Shown here: piece after piece, positions 26,306-34,443 of the stretch
How positions within the stretch are numbered: the stretch's first letter is position 1
Layout: each line of letters starts with the position of its first letter
Origin: Mesorhizobium sp. M2E.F.Ca.ET.219.01.1.1
GTDB taxonomy: Bacteria > Pseudomonadota > Alphaproteobacteria > Rhizobiales > Rhizobiaceae
NCBI RefSeq assembly: GCF_004016445.2
Contig: NZ_SADT02000001.1
Coordinates: 1,283,630-1,347,629, forward strand
Reading direction: 5' to 3'
DNA length: 64,000 bases
Program-made: the position numbers and the translations under genes
Notes under the pieces: model-generated
What the model was told of the DNA's origin: nothing
Seen by the model: only the letters and a program-made list of their open reading frames with translations
The model's database searches: none

Positions 26306-27100
26306 ATGCGCCAATATCTCGACCTGTTGAAGCATGTGCTGGAGAACGGCGTCGACCGCGGCGACCGTACCGGCACCGGCACGCGCTCGGTGTTCGGCTA
26401 CCAGATGCGCTTCGACCTTTCGCGCGGCTTTCCGGTCACGACCACCAAGAAGTTGCATCTGAAGTCGATCATCCACGAGCTTCTGTGGTTCCTGGCCGGC
26501 GACACCAACATCAAATATCTCAACGACAACGGCGTCACCATCTGGGACGAATGGGCCGACGAGAATGGCGATCTCGGCCCGGTCTATGGCAAGCAGTGGC
26601 GCTCGTGGCCGGACGGACATGGCGGCGAGATCGACCAGATCGTGGGCCTTTTGAAGGAGATTCGCCGGAATCCCAACTCGCGCCGGCTGATCGTCTCGGC
26701 CTGGAATCCGGCCGAGGTCGAGGCGATGGCGCTGCCGCCCTGCCACTGCCTGTTCCAGTTCTATGTTTCCGAAGGCCGGCTCTCCTGCCAGCTTTACCAG
26801 CGCTCGGCCGACATCTTTCTCGGCGTGCCGTTCAACATCGCTTCCTATGCCCTGCTCACCATGATGGTGGCGCAGGTGACCGGGCTGAAGCCCGGCGATT
26901 TCGTCCATACGCTGGGCGACGCGCATCTTTATTCGAATCATTTCGAGCAGGCGCGCGAGCAGATGCGGCGCACGCCCAAGGCTCTGCCGACGATGTGGAT
27001 CAATCCGGAGGTGAAGGACCTGTTCGCCTTCCGTTTCGAGGATTTCCGCCTCGAGAATTATTTCGCGGACGCGAATATCAAGGCGCCGATCGCGGTTTAA
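26306..27100 (+). CDS. thyA: Thymidylate synthase
   Basis: 264 residues, the E. coli ThyA length. It has [19 protein letters not shown], the folate and dUMP sites, the catalytic Cys146 in [11 protein letters not shown], and [20 protein letters not shown]. It methylates dUMP to dTMP with methylene-tetrahydrofolate, producing dihydrofolate. The ATG at 26306 follows GAGGCGGAG. folA, which recycles dihydrofolate, is 5.5 kb downstream beyond the molybdate and cobF block. Confidence 0.97.
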   Translation: MRQYLDLLKHVLENGVDRGDRTGTGTRSVFGYQMRFDLSRGFPVTTTKKLHLKSIIHELLWFLAGDTNIKYLNDNGVTIWDEWADENGDLGPVYGKQWRSWPDGHGGEIDQIVGLLKEIRRNPNSRRLIVSAWNPAEVEAMALPPCHCLFQFYVSEGRLSCQLYQRSADIFLGVPFNIASYALLTMMVAQVTGLKPGDFVHTLGDAHLYSNHFEQAREQMRRTPKALPTMWINPEVKDLFAFRFEDFRLENYFADANIKAPIAV

Positions 27101-27105
27101 CTCGC

Positions 27106-27300
27106 TTAGTCGATCCCGACCATGACATCCGAGGCCTTGATCACCGCATAGGCCTGCTTGACTTTCTCGAGCGCAAGGTCGGCGACCGCCTCATCGGTGA
27201 TCGCCCGCAATATCCTGAAGGGTAAGGTCACCGAGATCGTCAAGGGAGCGACCACCTCGCATGTGTCAGGATCGACATCAGCGGCGGCGCTGATCTTCAT
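27106..27300 (-). pseudogene. mop: Molbindin (Mop/TOBE) gene with an internal 86-bp inversion
   Basis: The minus strand has AAGGAGAG, then ATG (27300) and codons MKIS, and at the other end ITDEAVADLALEK and AYAVIKASDVMVGID, the normal end of small molbindins. The middle does not fit the family on this strand. On the plus strand the same DNA (27203-27288) encodes ARNILKGKV and KGATTSHV, the conserved molbindin N-terminus. Flipping 27203-27288 gives one continuous frame, MKISARNILKGKV...ITDEAV. That frame lacks about five residues of the usual RIDIGGG...VTAS stretch and has two extra bases there. The present minus frame (64 codons) is still open, so a protein might be made, but a Mo-binding fold is unlikely. 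Confidence 0.75.
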
Positions 27301-27392
27301 GCGTCTCTCCTTGAGCAGCGCTGTTTCCGATTTATCGTAGACCGGGACCATGCCGGCCCACACAATGCCACGACAGGCGAAAAGCCTTTCCT

Positions 27393-27417
27393 TGTTATGT
27401 TCATCCGGATATATCGG
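27393..27417. promoter_or_regulatory. Putative ModE-like operator upstream of modA
   Basis: GTTATGTTCATCCGGATATA (from 27394) shares the layout TATGTT-n-AT-nn-GGA-(T)ATA-n-CG with the perfect inverted repeat upstream of the ModE gene at 30108-30132. It lies about 50 bp before the modA start, between mop and modA, as expected for molybdate repression of the transporter. The inverted symmetry here is poor. Confidence 0.5.
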
Positions 27418-27463
27418 TCTGAGGCTTCGAGCCGAACGGATTTTGATACCAGGGAGAGACTTC

Positions 27464-28258
27464 ATGACGGGCACGGGTTTCGGGTTGAAGGCGATCGCTA
27501 TTGGAGGTTTCACGGCAATGCTGATGGCGGCGGTGACGGCGGCAAGTGCCGACGACAAGGTCGTCGTGTTTGCCGCGGCAAGCCTCAAGGACGCGCTCGA
27601 CGCGGTCAACAAGGCCTGCGAGCCGGAAGTCGGTGAAGCCGCCACCATCTCCTATGCGGCGAGCTCGGCGCTGGCCAAGCAGATCGAAGGCGGCGCGCCT
27701 GCCGATGTGTTCGTGTCAGCCGACCTCGACTGGATGAAATATCTCTCCGACAAGAAGCTGACCAAGCCGGATACCGAAGTGAAGCTGCTCGGCAACCAGA
27801 TCGTGCTCGTGGCGCCGAAGGATTCCACGGTCGAGACCAAGGTCGAGAAAGGCTTCGACCTCGCCAAGCTGGTCGGCGACGGCAAGCTTGCCATGGGCGA
27901 TTTCAAGGCCGTGCCGGCCGGCAAATACGGCAAGGCGGCGCTGGAATCGCTGGGCGTCTGGTCGTCGGTCGAGGGCAAGGTCGCGCAGGCCGAGAATGTA
28001 CGTGCAGCACTGAAGCTTGTGTCGACCGGCGAGGCGCCGCTGGGCATCGTTTATGCCACCGACGCGCATGCGGACAAGGGCGTCAAGGTGGTTGGTACCT
28101 TCCCGGAAGATTCGCATCCGCCGATCATCTACCCGATTGCCCAGACCACCGATTCGAAGGACAAGGATACGGCTGCCTTCCTGAAATGCGTCGAGTCGGC
28201 CAAGGCCGCCGAACTCTTCAAGGAGCAGGGTTTCACGTCGCTCGCGCCGAGCAACTAA
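27464..28258 (+). CDS. modA: Molybdate ABC transporter substrate-binding protein
   Basis: 264 residues with a Sec signal (KAIAIGGFTAMLMAAVTAAS-ADD). The mature start DDKVVVFAAASLKDALDAVN, then SYAASSALAKQIEGGAPADV and DLDWMKYLSD, are characteristic of ModA, in which Ser and Tyr side chains hold the MoO4 oxyanion. AGGGAGAG precedes the ATG at 27464. It is the first gene of modABC, captures molybdate in the periplasm and hands it to ModBC. Confidence 0.95.
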   Translation: MTGTGFGLKAIAIGGFTAMLMAAVTAASADDKVVVFAAASLKDALDAVNKACEPEVGEAATISYAASSALAKQIEGGAPADVFVSADLDWMKYLSDKKLTKPDTEVKLLGNQIVLVAPKDSTVETKVEKGFDLAKLVGDGKLAMGDFKAVPAGKYGKAALESLGVWSSVEGKVAQAENVRAALKLVSTGEAPLGIVYATDAHADKGVKVVGTFPEDSHPPIIYPIAQTTDSKDKDTAAFLKCVESAKAAELFKEQGFTSLAPSN

Positions 28259-28280
28259 GAGAGATCGCGCAAACACTGAC

Positions 28281-28985
28281 ATGAACTGGCTGCTGGACCT
28301 CACTCCCGACGAATGGAATGCGGTCCGGCTGTCGATCAAGGTGGCGACGGTGGCGATGATCGCCAGCCTGCCGCCCGGCATCCTGCTTGCGCTGCTGCTC
28401 GCGAGGGGGCGCTTTTGGGGCAAGACCCTGCTCAATGGGCTGGTGCATCTGCCGCTGATCCTGCCGCCGGTGGTGACCGGCTACCTGCTCTTGCTCAGTT
28501 TCGGCCGGCGCGGGCCGGCCGGCGTCTTCCTTGCCGAGCATTTCGGCATCGTCTTTTCGTTCCGCTGGACGGGCGCGGCATTGGCCTGCGGCGTGATGGG
28601 CTTTCCGCTGATGGTGCGCGCGATCCGGCTGTCGATCGAGGCTGTCGACCGTAGAATCGAGGCCGCCGCCGGCACGCTCGGCGCCAATCCACTCTGGGTG
28701 TTCGTCACCATCACGCTGCCGCTGATCCTGCCCGGCCTGATCGCCGGCGCGATCCTCTCCTTCGCCAAGGCGATGGGCGAGTTCGGCGCCACCATCACCT
28801 TCGTTTCCAACATCCCCAACGAAACGCAGACTCTGCCTTCGGCGATATACACCTTCACGCAAGTGCCCGGCGGCGACGAAGGCGCGCTCAGGCTGACGCT
28901 GATCTCGATCGTCATCTCGATGGTCGCGCTCGTCGCCTCGGAAGTGCTGGCGCGCCGCGTCGGCCGGCGGATGGACATCGAATGA
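28281..28985 (+). CDS. modB: Molybdate ABC transporter permease
   Basis: 234 residues with five to six membrane helices, including LLNGLVHLPLILPPVVTGYL, the typical ModB/CysT segment, and the EAA loop EAAAGTLGANPLWVFVTITL, which contacts the ATPase. It starts 22 bp after modA and overlaps modC by ATGA, so the three genes form one translationally coupled unit. Confidence 0.95.
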   Translation: MNWLLDLTPDEWNAVRLSIKVATVAMIASLPPGILLALLLARGRFWGKTLLNGLVHLPLILPPVVTGYLLLLSFGRRGPAGVFLAEHFGIVFSFRWTGAALACGVMGFPLMVRAIRLSIEAVDRRIEAAAGTLGANPLWVFVTITLPLILPGLIAGAILSFAKAMGEFGATITFVSNIPNETQTLPSAIYTFTQVPGGDEGALRLTLISIVISMVALVASEVLARRVGRRMDIE

Positions 28986-30094
28986 CGCTCTCGGTCGACA
29001 TCCGCCATCGCTTCGGCGACTTTGCCGTGGAAGCGCGTTTCGAGAGCGCGGGCCGGCTGACGGCGCTGTTCGGGCCGTCCGGTTCGGGCAAGTCGACGCT
29101 GATCAACCTGATCGCGGGCCTGCTCCGCCCAGACAAGGGCCGCATCGCCGTCGACGGGCGCGTGCTGGTCGACACCGAAGCGCGGATCTTCGTGCGGATG
29201 CACAAGCGGCGGATCGGCATGGTGTTCCAGGATGCGCGGCTGTTCCCGCATATAAGCGTCGCCGGCAATCTGCGTTACGGCCGCTGGTTCACGCCGTCCT
29301 CCGAGCGCTACGCCAAGATGGACGCGGTGGTCGATCTGCTCGGCATCAGTCATCTGCTCGACCGGCGGCCGGCGAAACTGTCGGGCGGCGAAAAGCAGCG
29401 CGTCGCCATCGGCCGTGCCCTGCTTGCCAGCCCGAAACTGCTTCTGATGGACGAGCCGCTCGCCTCGCTGGACGAGGCGCGCAAGGCCGAGATCCTGCCC
29501 TACATCGAAAGGCTGCGTGACGAGACGAAGATCCCGGTCGTCTATGTCAGCCATTCCGTCGCCGAGGTGGCGCGGCTGGCAAGCGACGTCGTGGTGCTTG
29601 CGCAAGGCAAGGTGGCGGCCGCCGGCCCGACCGAGGCGATCATGCAGCGGCTCGACCTGTTGCCGGCGGAGGAGCGCGGTGAGGGCGGGGCAGTGCTCGA
29701 CACCAAGGTTCTGCGCCACGACGAGGCCTTCGGCATGACGGTGCTGGGCTCGCCGGCCGGAGAAATCCGGGTGCCGAAACTGGCGATGGCAGCGGGCGCT
29801 CCGGTGCGCATTCGCATCCGCGCCCGCGATGTCATGATCGCGACCGAGCGGCCGGCGGGTCTCAGCGCGCTCAACATTCTGGCGGGAACGATCACCGCCG
29901 TCAGGCCGGGCATCGGGCCGACTGTGGAAATCGCCATCGACTGCAATGGCGCGATCGTGCTGGCGCGGATCACCGAACAGTCCAAACACACCCTTCGCCT
30001 GGCGCTCGGCCAGCAGGTCTTCGCGGTGATCAAGACGGTGAGCTTCGACAACGCGACGACCGGGGCCGGGCTGCCGGCCGAGGCTGACGGTTGA
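28982..30094 (+). CDS. modC: Molybdate ABC transporter ATP-binding protein with TOBE domain
   Basis: 370 residues. Walker A GPSGSGKST (31-39), Q-loop MVFQDARLFPH, signature KLSGGEKQR, Walker B LLLMDEPLASLDE and switch VVYVSHSVAEV. The C-terminal regulatory TOBE domain (VRIRARDVMIATERPAGLSA, LNILAGTITAV) is present, as in E. coli ModC. It energises ModAB import. Confidence 0.95.
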   Translation: MTLSVDIRHRFGDFAVEARFESAGRLTALFGPSGSGKSTLINLIAGLLRPDKGRIAVDGRVLVDTEARIFVRMHKRRIGMVFQDARLFPHISVAGNLRYGRWFTPSSERYAKMDAVVDLLGISHLLDRRPAKLSGGEKQRVAIGRALLASPKLLLMDEPLASLDEARKAEILPYIERLRDETKIPVVYVSHSVAEVARLASDVVVLAQGKVAAAGPTEAIMQRLDLLPAEERGEGGAVLDTKVLRHDEAFGMTVLGSPAGEIRVPKLAMAAGAPVRIRIRARDVMIATERPAGLSALNILAGTITAVRPGIGPTVEIAIDCNGAIVLARITEQSKHTLRLALGQQVFAVIKTVSFDNATTGAGLPAEADG

Positions 30095-30107
30095 CGAAAG
30101 CGCCATG

Positions 30108-30132
30108 TCGCTATGTTGATTTGGAATAGCGA
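30108..30132. promoter_or_regulatory. Putative ModE operator upstream of the regulator gene
   Basis: TCGCTAT (30108-30114) and ATAGCGA (30126-30132) are perfect inverted arms 11 bp apart, like the TCGCTATATA half-site of E. coli ModE boxes. It lies about 50 bp before the regulator start and suggests autoregulation. A related sequence lies before modA. Confidence 0.6.
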
Positions 30133-30179
30133 TATTGCAGGAGAAGGGTTAGTGTCGACGTGACCGCGGAGGACAAGTC

Positions 30180-30521
30180 ATGCCATCGCTGAGCTTGCGG
30201 ATAAACCTCGACCCCGACGGCCGGATCGGCCCGGGCAAGATCGAATTGCTGGAACAGATCGCCGCCTTCGGCTCGATCTCGGCCGCGGCGCGCGGCATGG
30301 AGATGTCCTACAAGCATGCCTGGGATCTGGTCGAGGACATGAACCGCGTTTTCGGCAAGCCGCTGGTCGCCGCACAGACCGGCGGGAAGAAGGGCGGCGG
30401 CGCGCAGCTGACGTCGGTGGGTCTGGCGGTGGTCAGCCGCTTCCGGGCCATAGAGCGGGCGGCTTCATCGGCAGCGGCCGTGCATATGCAGGCTCTGCAG
30501 GCGGAGATCGATGCGGGGTAG
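30180..30521 (+). CDS. modE: ModE-type winged-HTH regulator without the Mo-binding domain
   Basis: 113 residues corresponding to the DNA-binding half of ModE: GRIGPGKIELLEQIAAFGSI, then SAAARGMEMSYKHAWDLVED MN, where SYKHAW matches the recognition helix of ModE. The molybdate-binding TOBE repeats of full ModE are absent, as in several rhizobial short forms. How it would sense molybdate is not visible; a separate molbindin could do so, but the local mop is rearranged. Its stop codon lies inside a heptamer repeat array. Confidence 0.85.
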   Translation: MPSLSLRINLDPDGRIGPGKIELLEQIAAFGSISAAARGMEMSYKHAWDLVEDMNRVFGKPLVAAQTGGKKGGGAQLTSVGLAVVSRFRAIERAASSAAAVHMQALQAEIDAG

Positions 30522-30653
30522 TGAATGGTGAATAGTGAATAGTGAATAGTGAATAGTGAATAGTGAATAGGGGGTATCACAAGCTTCGGTGCTCTCTCAG
30601 TTTTCCATTCACCATTCACCATTCACCATTCACTACTGACTACTCGCTACTCA
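30519..30653. repeat. Inverted pair of heptanucleotide tandem arrays
   Basis: Seven head-to-tail copies of TAGTGAA (one reads TGGTGAA) run from 30519 to 30567. Seven units of the reverse complement type run from 30605 to 30653: four CCATTCA, then CTACTGA, CTACTCG, CTACTCA. A spacer of about 37 bp separates them. The stop of the ModE gene is in the first left unit and the stop of cobF is in the last right unit, so the structure fills the whole convergent gap. The two arrays can form a long hairpin. Confidence 0.92.
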
Positions 30654-31412
30654 CTCCGCTTTTCTCAGCAAATAAGTATCCATGATCCAGCCCTTTTTCC
30701 GCCGGGCTTCCTCGCGCACCTTCTCGATCTCGGCGCCGACATCGCCCAGGCGTCCGGAAATGACGATCTCATCGGGCGTGCCGAGATAGGCGCCCCACTG
30801 GATGAGGACGTCCTTGTCGGCAAGCGTGTTGAAGGCGCATTTGCCGTCGAGCATGACGACCGTCGAGCCGGCATTGGCAGGCAGTCCTTCCTCCGTCAGC
30901 CGGCGGCCCGTGGTGACCAGGATCGAATCGCCGATGCGGTTGAGCGCGGTCGCGTGGGCAGCGGCCAGCGCCTGGATCGCAGTGATGCCGGGGATGACTT
31001 CGAGCTCGAAGCCGACATCGCCTCTCAGGCGAACGCGTTCGAGGATGCGCAGCGCGCTGTCATAGAGCGACGGGTCGCCCCAGATCAGGAAGGCGCCGCA
31101 GCCGTCTTCGGCAAGCTCGTCGCGGATCAGGGCTTCGTAGATCTCTGCTATCGCCTCGTGCCAGTCGTCGACTGTGACGCGATAGGACGACGTCGGCTCG
31201 GCCCGAACCGGCACATCGAACTCGACGCGGCGCGATTTCGGGTTGGTGACGAAGCGGTCGCAGATCTGCCGGCGCAGATCGGCGAGATCGTTCTTCTTCG
31301 CTCCCTTGTCGGGGATGAACAGCACGTCGGCGCGGTTCAGGCCGTCGATGGCCTGGACCGTCATGTGGTCGGGATTGCCGGCGCCGATGCCGATGACGAG
31401 AAGCTTGCGCAT
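30651..31412 (-). CDS. cobF: Precorrin-6A synthase (deacetylating)
   Basis: 253 residues of the tetrapyrrole methylase superfamily: LLVIGIGAGNPDHMTVQAID at the N-terminus, GAFLIWGDPSLYDSALRILE and EVIPGITAIQALAAAHATAL for S-adenosylmethionine and substrate binding. Length and sequence match CobF, which methylates precorrin-5 at C-1 with loss of acetate in aerobic cobalamin synthesis. No other cob gene is adjacent, and I saw no cobalamin riboswitch in the 144 bp upstream. It is convergent with the ModE gene. Confidence 0.93.
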   Translation of the reverse strand: MRKLLVIGIGAGNPDHMTVQAIDGLNRADVLFIPDKGAKKNDLADLRRQICDRFVTNPKSRRVEFDVPVRAEPTSSYRVTVDDWHEAIAEIYEALIRDELAEDGCGAFLIWGDPSLYDSALRILERVRLRGDVGFELEVIPGITAIQALAAAHATALNRIGDSILVTTGRRLTEEGLPANAGSTVVMLDGKCAFNTLADKDVLIQWGAYLGTPDEIVISGRLGDVGAEIEKVREEARRKKGWIMDTYLLRKAE

Positions 31413-31556
31413 GGCGATCTCCTGCCTGATCGGCGGCGCGGTGTCCAGAAGTACCCGTAGTCGGTGACGAAGGGCTTTGAAACGCTAGCTTGAAACGGCT
31501 AGATGGAAATGCGCATCCGGCTGGTTCCGGTATAGCGGCGCGCAGAGGAGGGGTCC

Positions 31557-32573
31557 ATGTTACGCATAGTACTGACCGCAGCGCTGGCGGTCGTCGCCGC
31601 TCCGGCCTTCGCCAATGATTCCGTCGCCGAGCTCGGCACCGGCGGGCTTATCCTGTCGCGCAGCGATGCCGTTGCCATGCAGAGCGAGGATCTTTTCATC
31701 TCGCCGGAGAAGGTGACGGTCGACTATGTCTTCCGCAACAACACCGACAAGGATGTGAGCTCCATCGTCGCCTTCCCGATGCCGGACATCGAGGGCGATC
31801 CCAACGAGATGCCGGCGATCCCGGAGGCGCAGAGCGACAATTTCCTCGGCTTCGAGGTGACGATCGACGGCGTCGACGCGAAGCCTCAGCTCGAGCAGAG
31901 GGCGTTTGCGCTGGGCATCGACATCACCGCCGACCTCAAGGCTCAAAACGTGCCGCTCTATCCGTTCGGCGATGCCGCCAAGGCGGCGCTGGCGAAGCTG
32001 CCCAAGGATGTCACCAAGGACTGGGAAGATCGCGGCATCATCATCGAGGATACGGCCGATGACGGTTCAGGCATGCAGACCGCCTATGTGCCGTTCTGGC
32101 AATTGCGCTCGACCTATTGGTGGCGTTCGACTTTCCCGGCCAACAAGGAAGTTCGTGTCTCGCATCGCTATAAGCCAAGCGTCGGCGGCACCTCCTCGGT
32201 CAGCTTTTTTTCCGAGGGCCAGTTCCAGGATCCGCAATACAGTGCCTACAAGACCCGCTATTGCATGGACGGCGCGTTCGACAACGCGGTGCGCAAGGCC
32301 GCGAAGGAAAATCCCGACGGCTATCCGAAATATTACGAGAGCCGGATCGCCTATATCCTCACTACGGGCGGCAACTGGGCATCCGGCACCATCGGCAATT
32401 TCAAGCTGACCATCGACAAGAGCAGCCCCAAAAACCTCGTCTCCTTCTGCGGCGACAATGTCAAAAAGGTCGGGCCGACGACGTTCGAGATCACCGCGAA
32501 GGATTTTTATCCCGAGCGCGACATCGACATCCTGCTGCTCGAGCCGTCCGACAATGGCGGGAACGGCGGCTGA
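31557..32573 (+). CDS. DUF4424 family exported protein
   Basis: 338 residues with a Sec signal (MLRIVLTAALAVVAAPAFAND, cleavage after about residue 19). The mature part is beta-rich with repeated FPMPDIEGDP, QLRSTYWWRSTFPANKEVRV and RYCMDGAFDNAVRKA, matching DUF4424, an uncharacterised periplasmic family. Two Cys (RYCMDG, SFCGDN) could form a disulfide. Its stop overlaps the folA start (TGATG), so the two are translationally coupled. Confidence 0.86.
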   Translation: MLRIVLTAALAVVAAPAFANDSVAELGTGGLILSRSDAVAMQSEDLFISPEKVTVDYVFRNNTDKDVSSIVAFPMPDIEGDPNEMPAIPEAQSDNFLGFEVTIDGVDAKPQLEQRAFALGIDITADLKAQNVPLYPFGDAAKAALAKLPKDVTKDWEDRGIIIEDTADDGSGMQTAYVPFWQLRSTYWWRSTFPANKEVRVSHRYKPSVGGTSSVSFFSEGQFQDPQYSAYKTRYCMDGAFDNAVRKAAKENPDGYPKYYESRIAYILTTGGNWASGTIGNFKLTIDKSSPKNLVSFCGDNVKKVGPTTFEITAKDFYPERDIDILLLEPSDNGGNGG

Positions 32574-33091
32574 TGGATATTGCGATCTTTGTCGCCATTG
32601 CCGAAAACGGCGTGATCGGCCGCGAGGGCGGCCTGCCGTGGCGGCTTTCCACCGATCTCAAGCGCTTCAAGGCCGACACGATGGGCAAGCCGATCATCAT
32701 GGGCCGCAAGACCTATGAGGGCATCGGCCGGCCGCTGCCCGGCCGGCTCAATATCGTGGTGACGCGCGACAAGGCCTGGCGCGCCGACGGCATCGAGGTG
32801 GCCCACTCGCTTGACGACGCGATCGCGCTGGCCAAGGTGCGCGGCCGCTGCATGGCGGGCGCCGAGGAGATCTGCGTGGTCGGCGGCGGCGAGATCTATG
32901 CCCAGGCCTTGCCGCTGGCCGACCGGCTGCATGTGACGCATGTGCTGGCCAGCGTCGATGGCGACGCGCATTTCCCTCCGATCGACCCGAGCGTCTGGCA
33001 AGTCGTCAGCGCCGAGGATTTCCCCGCCGGCGAGAAAGACAGCCACGCCACACGTTATACGGTTTACGAGCGCCGACGCGACGATCGTTGA
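32573..33091 (+). CDS. folA: Dihydrofolate reductase
   Basis: 172 residues. It has IFVAIAENGVIGREGGLPWR (substrate site), GKPIIMGRKTYEGIGRPLPG (NADPH site) and ICVVGGGEIYAQALPLADRL, as in bacterial DHFR. It regenerates tetrahydrofolate from the dihydrofolate made by ThyA. The start ATG overlaps the DUF4424 stop. Upstream of the hflKC-degP block in the usual rhizobial order. Confidence 0.96.
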   Translation: MDIAIFVAIAENGVIGREGGLPWRLSTDLKRFKADTMGKPIIMGRKTYEGIGRPLPGRLNIVVTRDKAWRADGIEVAHSLDDAIALAKVRGRCMAGAEEICVVGGGEIYAQALPLADRLHVTHVLASVDGDAHFPPIDPSVWQVVSAEDFPAGEKDSHATRYTVYERRRDDR

Positions 33092-33339
33092 CGACGACAA
33101 AGGGTCGCTACCGATCCAAATCGCACGGGGACGATGACCCATCGCGTTGAAAGCGGGTCAAGGCGTCCCTATAGAAGAACGGTGTTGCAGCGGTCCGCGT
33201 TCCAACCGGACGTACAAAAGGTCGCCGTAATACTTTGATTTTGGCGCATGATTCCTTTTCGAAAACCGATATGGGTTTTCTGGGTCTTGCGTTAGGATTG
33301 CGCCGCAAGGCCTGAGGGAACCGAAGCGAAAGGACATTC
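33092..33339 (+). promoter_or_regulatory. hflK upstream region: promoter candidate and repeat remnant
   Basis: TTGAAA (33147-33152), a 16-bp spacer and CTATAG (33169-33174, preceded by CC) resemble an alphaproteobacterial RpoH-type promoter, which would suit a protease block, but one match is weak evidence. At 33244-33289, GCGCATGATTCC-TTTTCGAAAA looks like a decayed copy of the palindromic element seen at 61006-61047. Confidence 0.4.
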
Positions 33340-34443
33340 ATGCCCTGGAACGACAAGAGCGGCGGCGGCGGCCCGTGGGGCGGCGGCGGCAATCAGGGAC
33401 CCTGGGGGCAGGGACCGAAAGGGCCAAGCGGACCGCAGGGCTCCCCGCCCGATCTCGAGGACATCATCCGCCGTGGTCAGGACAGGCTGCGGCGCGCGCT
33501 TCCGGGCGGCGGCGGCGCCAGCCCGGCGGTGCTCGGGCTCATTGCTCTGGCGCTCGTCGTGCTGTGGGCCTTCAAGGCGATCTATACCGTGCAGCCCGAC
33601 GAGGTCGCCGTCGAGTTGCGTTTCGGCCAGCCGAAGGCTGAGCTCTCGCAGCCTGGCCTGCATTTCCACTGGTGGCCGATCGAAACGGTCGAGACGGCCA
33701 AGATTTCCGAGCAACTGGTCAGCATCGGCGGTGGCGCGAGCAGCGGCTCCGGGCTGATGCTCTCCGGCGACCAGAACATCGTCAACGTGCAGTTCTCGGT
33801 GGCCTACCAGGTCTCGGATCCCAAAGCCTACCTGTTCGACGTCTCCGATCCCGACGGCATGCTGGCGCAGGTCGCCGAGAGCGCTATGCGCGAAGTTGTC
33901 GGCCGGCGCCCGGCCCAGGATATTTTCCGCGATGATCGCCAAGGCATCGCCACCGGGGTGCGCGAGATCATCCAGGGCACGCTCGACGGCTACAAGACCG
34001 GCCTCCAGGTCAACGCGGTCTCGATCGAGGACGCGGCGCCCCCGCGCGAGGTGGCCGACGCGTTCGACGAGGTGCAGCGCGCCGAGCAGGACGAGGACAA
34101 GTTCGTCGAGCAGGCCAACCAATACTCCAACCAGAAGCTCGGCCAGGCACGCGGCCAGGCGGCGCAGATCCGCGAAGATGCGGCGGCCTACAAGAACCGG
34201 GTCGTTCAGGAGGCGGAAGGCGAGGCGCAGCGCTTCATCTCCGTCTACAACGAATACGCCAAGGCACCCGACGTCACGCGCAAGCGCCTTTATCTCGAAA
34301 CCATGGAGAGGATCCTGAAGGACTCGAACAAGGTCGTCGTCGAGCCTGGCAACGGTCAAGGCGTGCTGCCTTACCTGCCGCTGCCGGCTTTGCAGCCGAA
34401 AGCGCCGCCGTCGCCGCTCGCCACGACCGGAGGTAACCAGTGA
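33340..34443 (+). CDS. hflK: HflK, FtsH protease modulator
   Basis: 367 residues. A Gly/Pro-rich cytoplasmic N-terminus (GGGGPWGGGGNQGPWGQ) precedes one membrane helix (AVLGLIALALVVLWAFKAIY, about 62-81). The SPFH/band-7 domain follows (VQPDEVAVELRFGQPKAELS) and then a helical region (RGQAAQIREDAAAYKNRVVQ). With HflC it forms the large periplasm-facing cage that controls FtsH. Overlaps hflC by TGATG. Confidence 0.95.
   Translation: MPWNDKSGGGGPWGGGGNQGPWGQGPKGPSGPQGSPPDLEDIIRRGQDRLRRALPGGGGASPAVLGLIALALVVLWAFKAIYTVQPDEVAVELRFGQPKAELSQPGLHFHWWPIETVETAKISEQLVSIGGGASSGSGLMLSGDQNIVNVQFSVAYQVSDPKAYLFDVSDPDGMLAQVAESAMREVVGRRPAQDIFRDDRQGIATGVREIIQGTLDGYKTGLQVNAVSIEDAAPPREVADAFDEVQRAEQDEDKFVEQANQYSNQKLGQARGQAAQIREDAAAYKNRVVQEAEGEAQRFISVYNEYAKAPDVTRKRLYLETMERILKDSNKVVVEPGNGQGVLPYLPLPALQPKAPPSPLATTGGNQ

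Noticed and set aside
27158..27340. Plus-strand frame containing ARNILKGKV
   Set aside because: It has no start or end of a molbindin. It is better explained as the inverted middle of the minus-strand mop gene.
30308..30622. 104-codon minus-strand frame over the heptamer repeats
   Set aside because: Its N-terminus is translated repeat (HYSLFTIHYSLFTIHY) and the rest is antisense to the ModE gene.
30519..30653. CRISPR-like array
   Set aside because: Repeats are 7 bp with no spacers and two opposite orientations; no cas genes are present.
31413..31556. Cobalamin riboswitch before cobF
   Set aside because: No B12-box-like conserved stretch and too little space for the fold.
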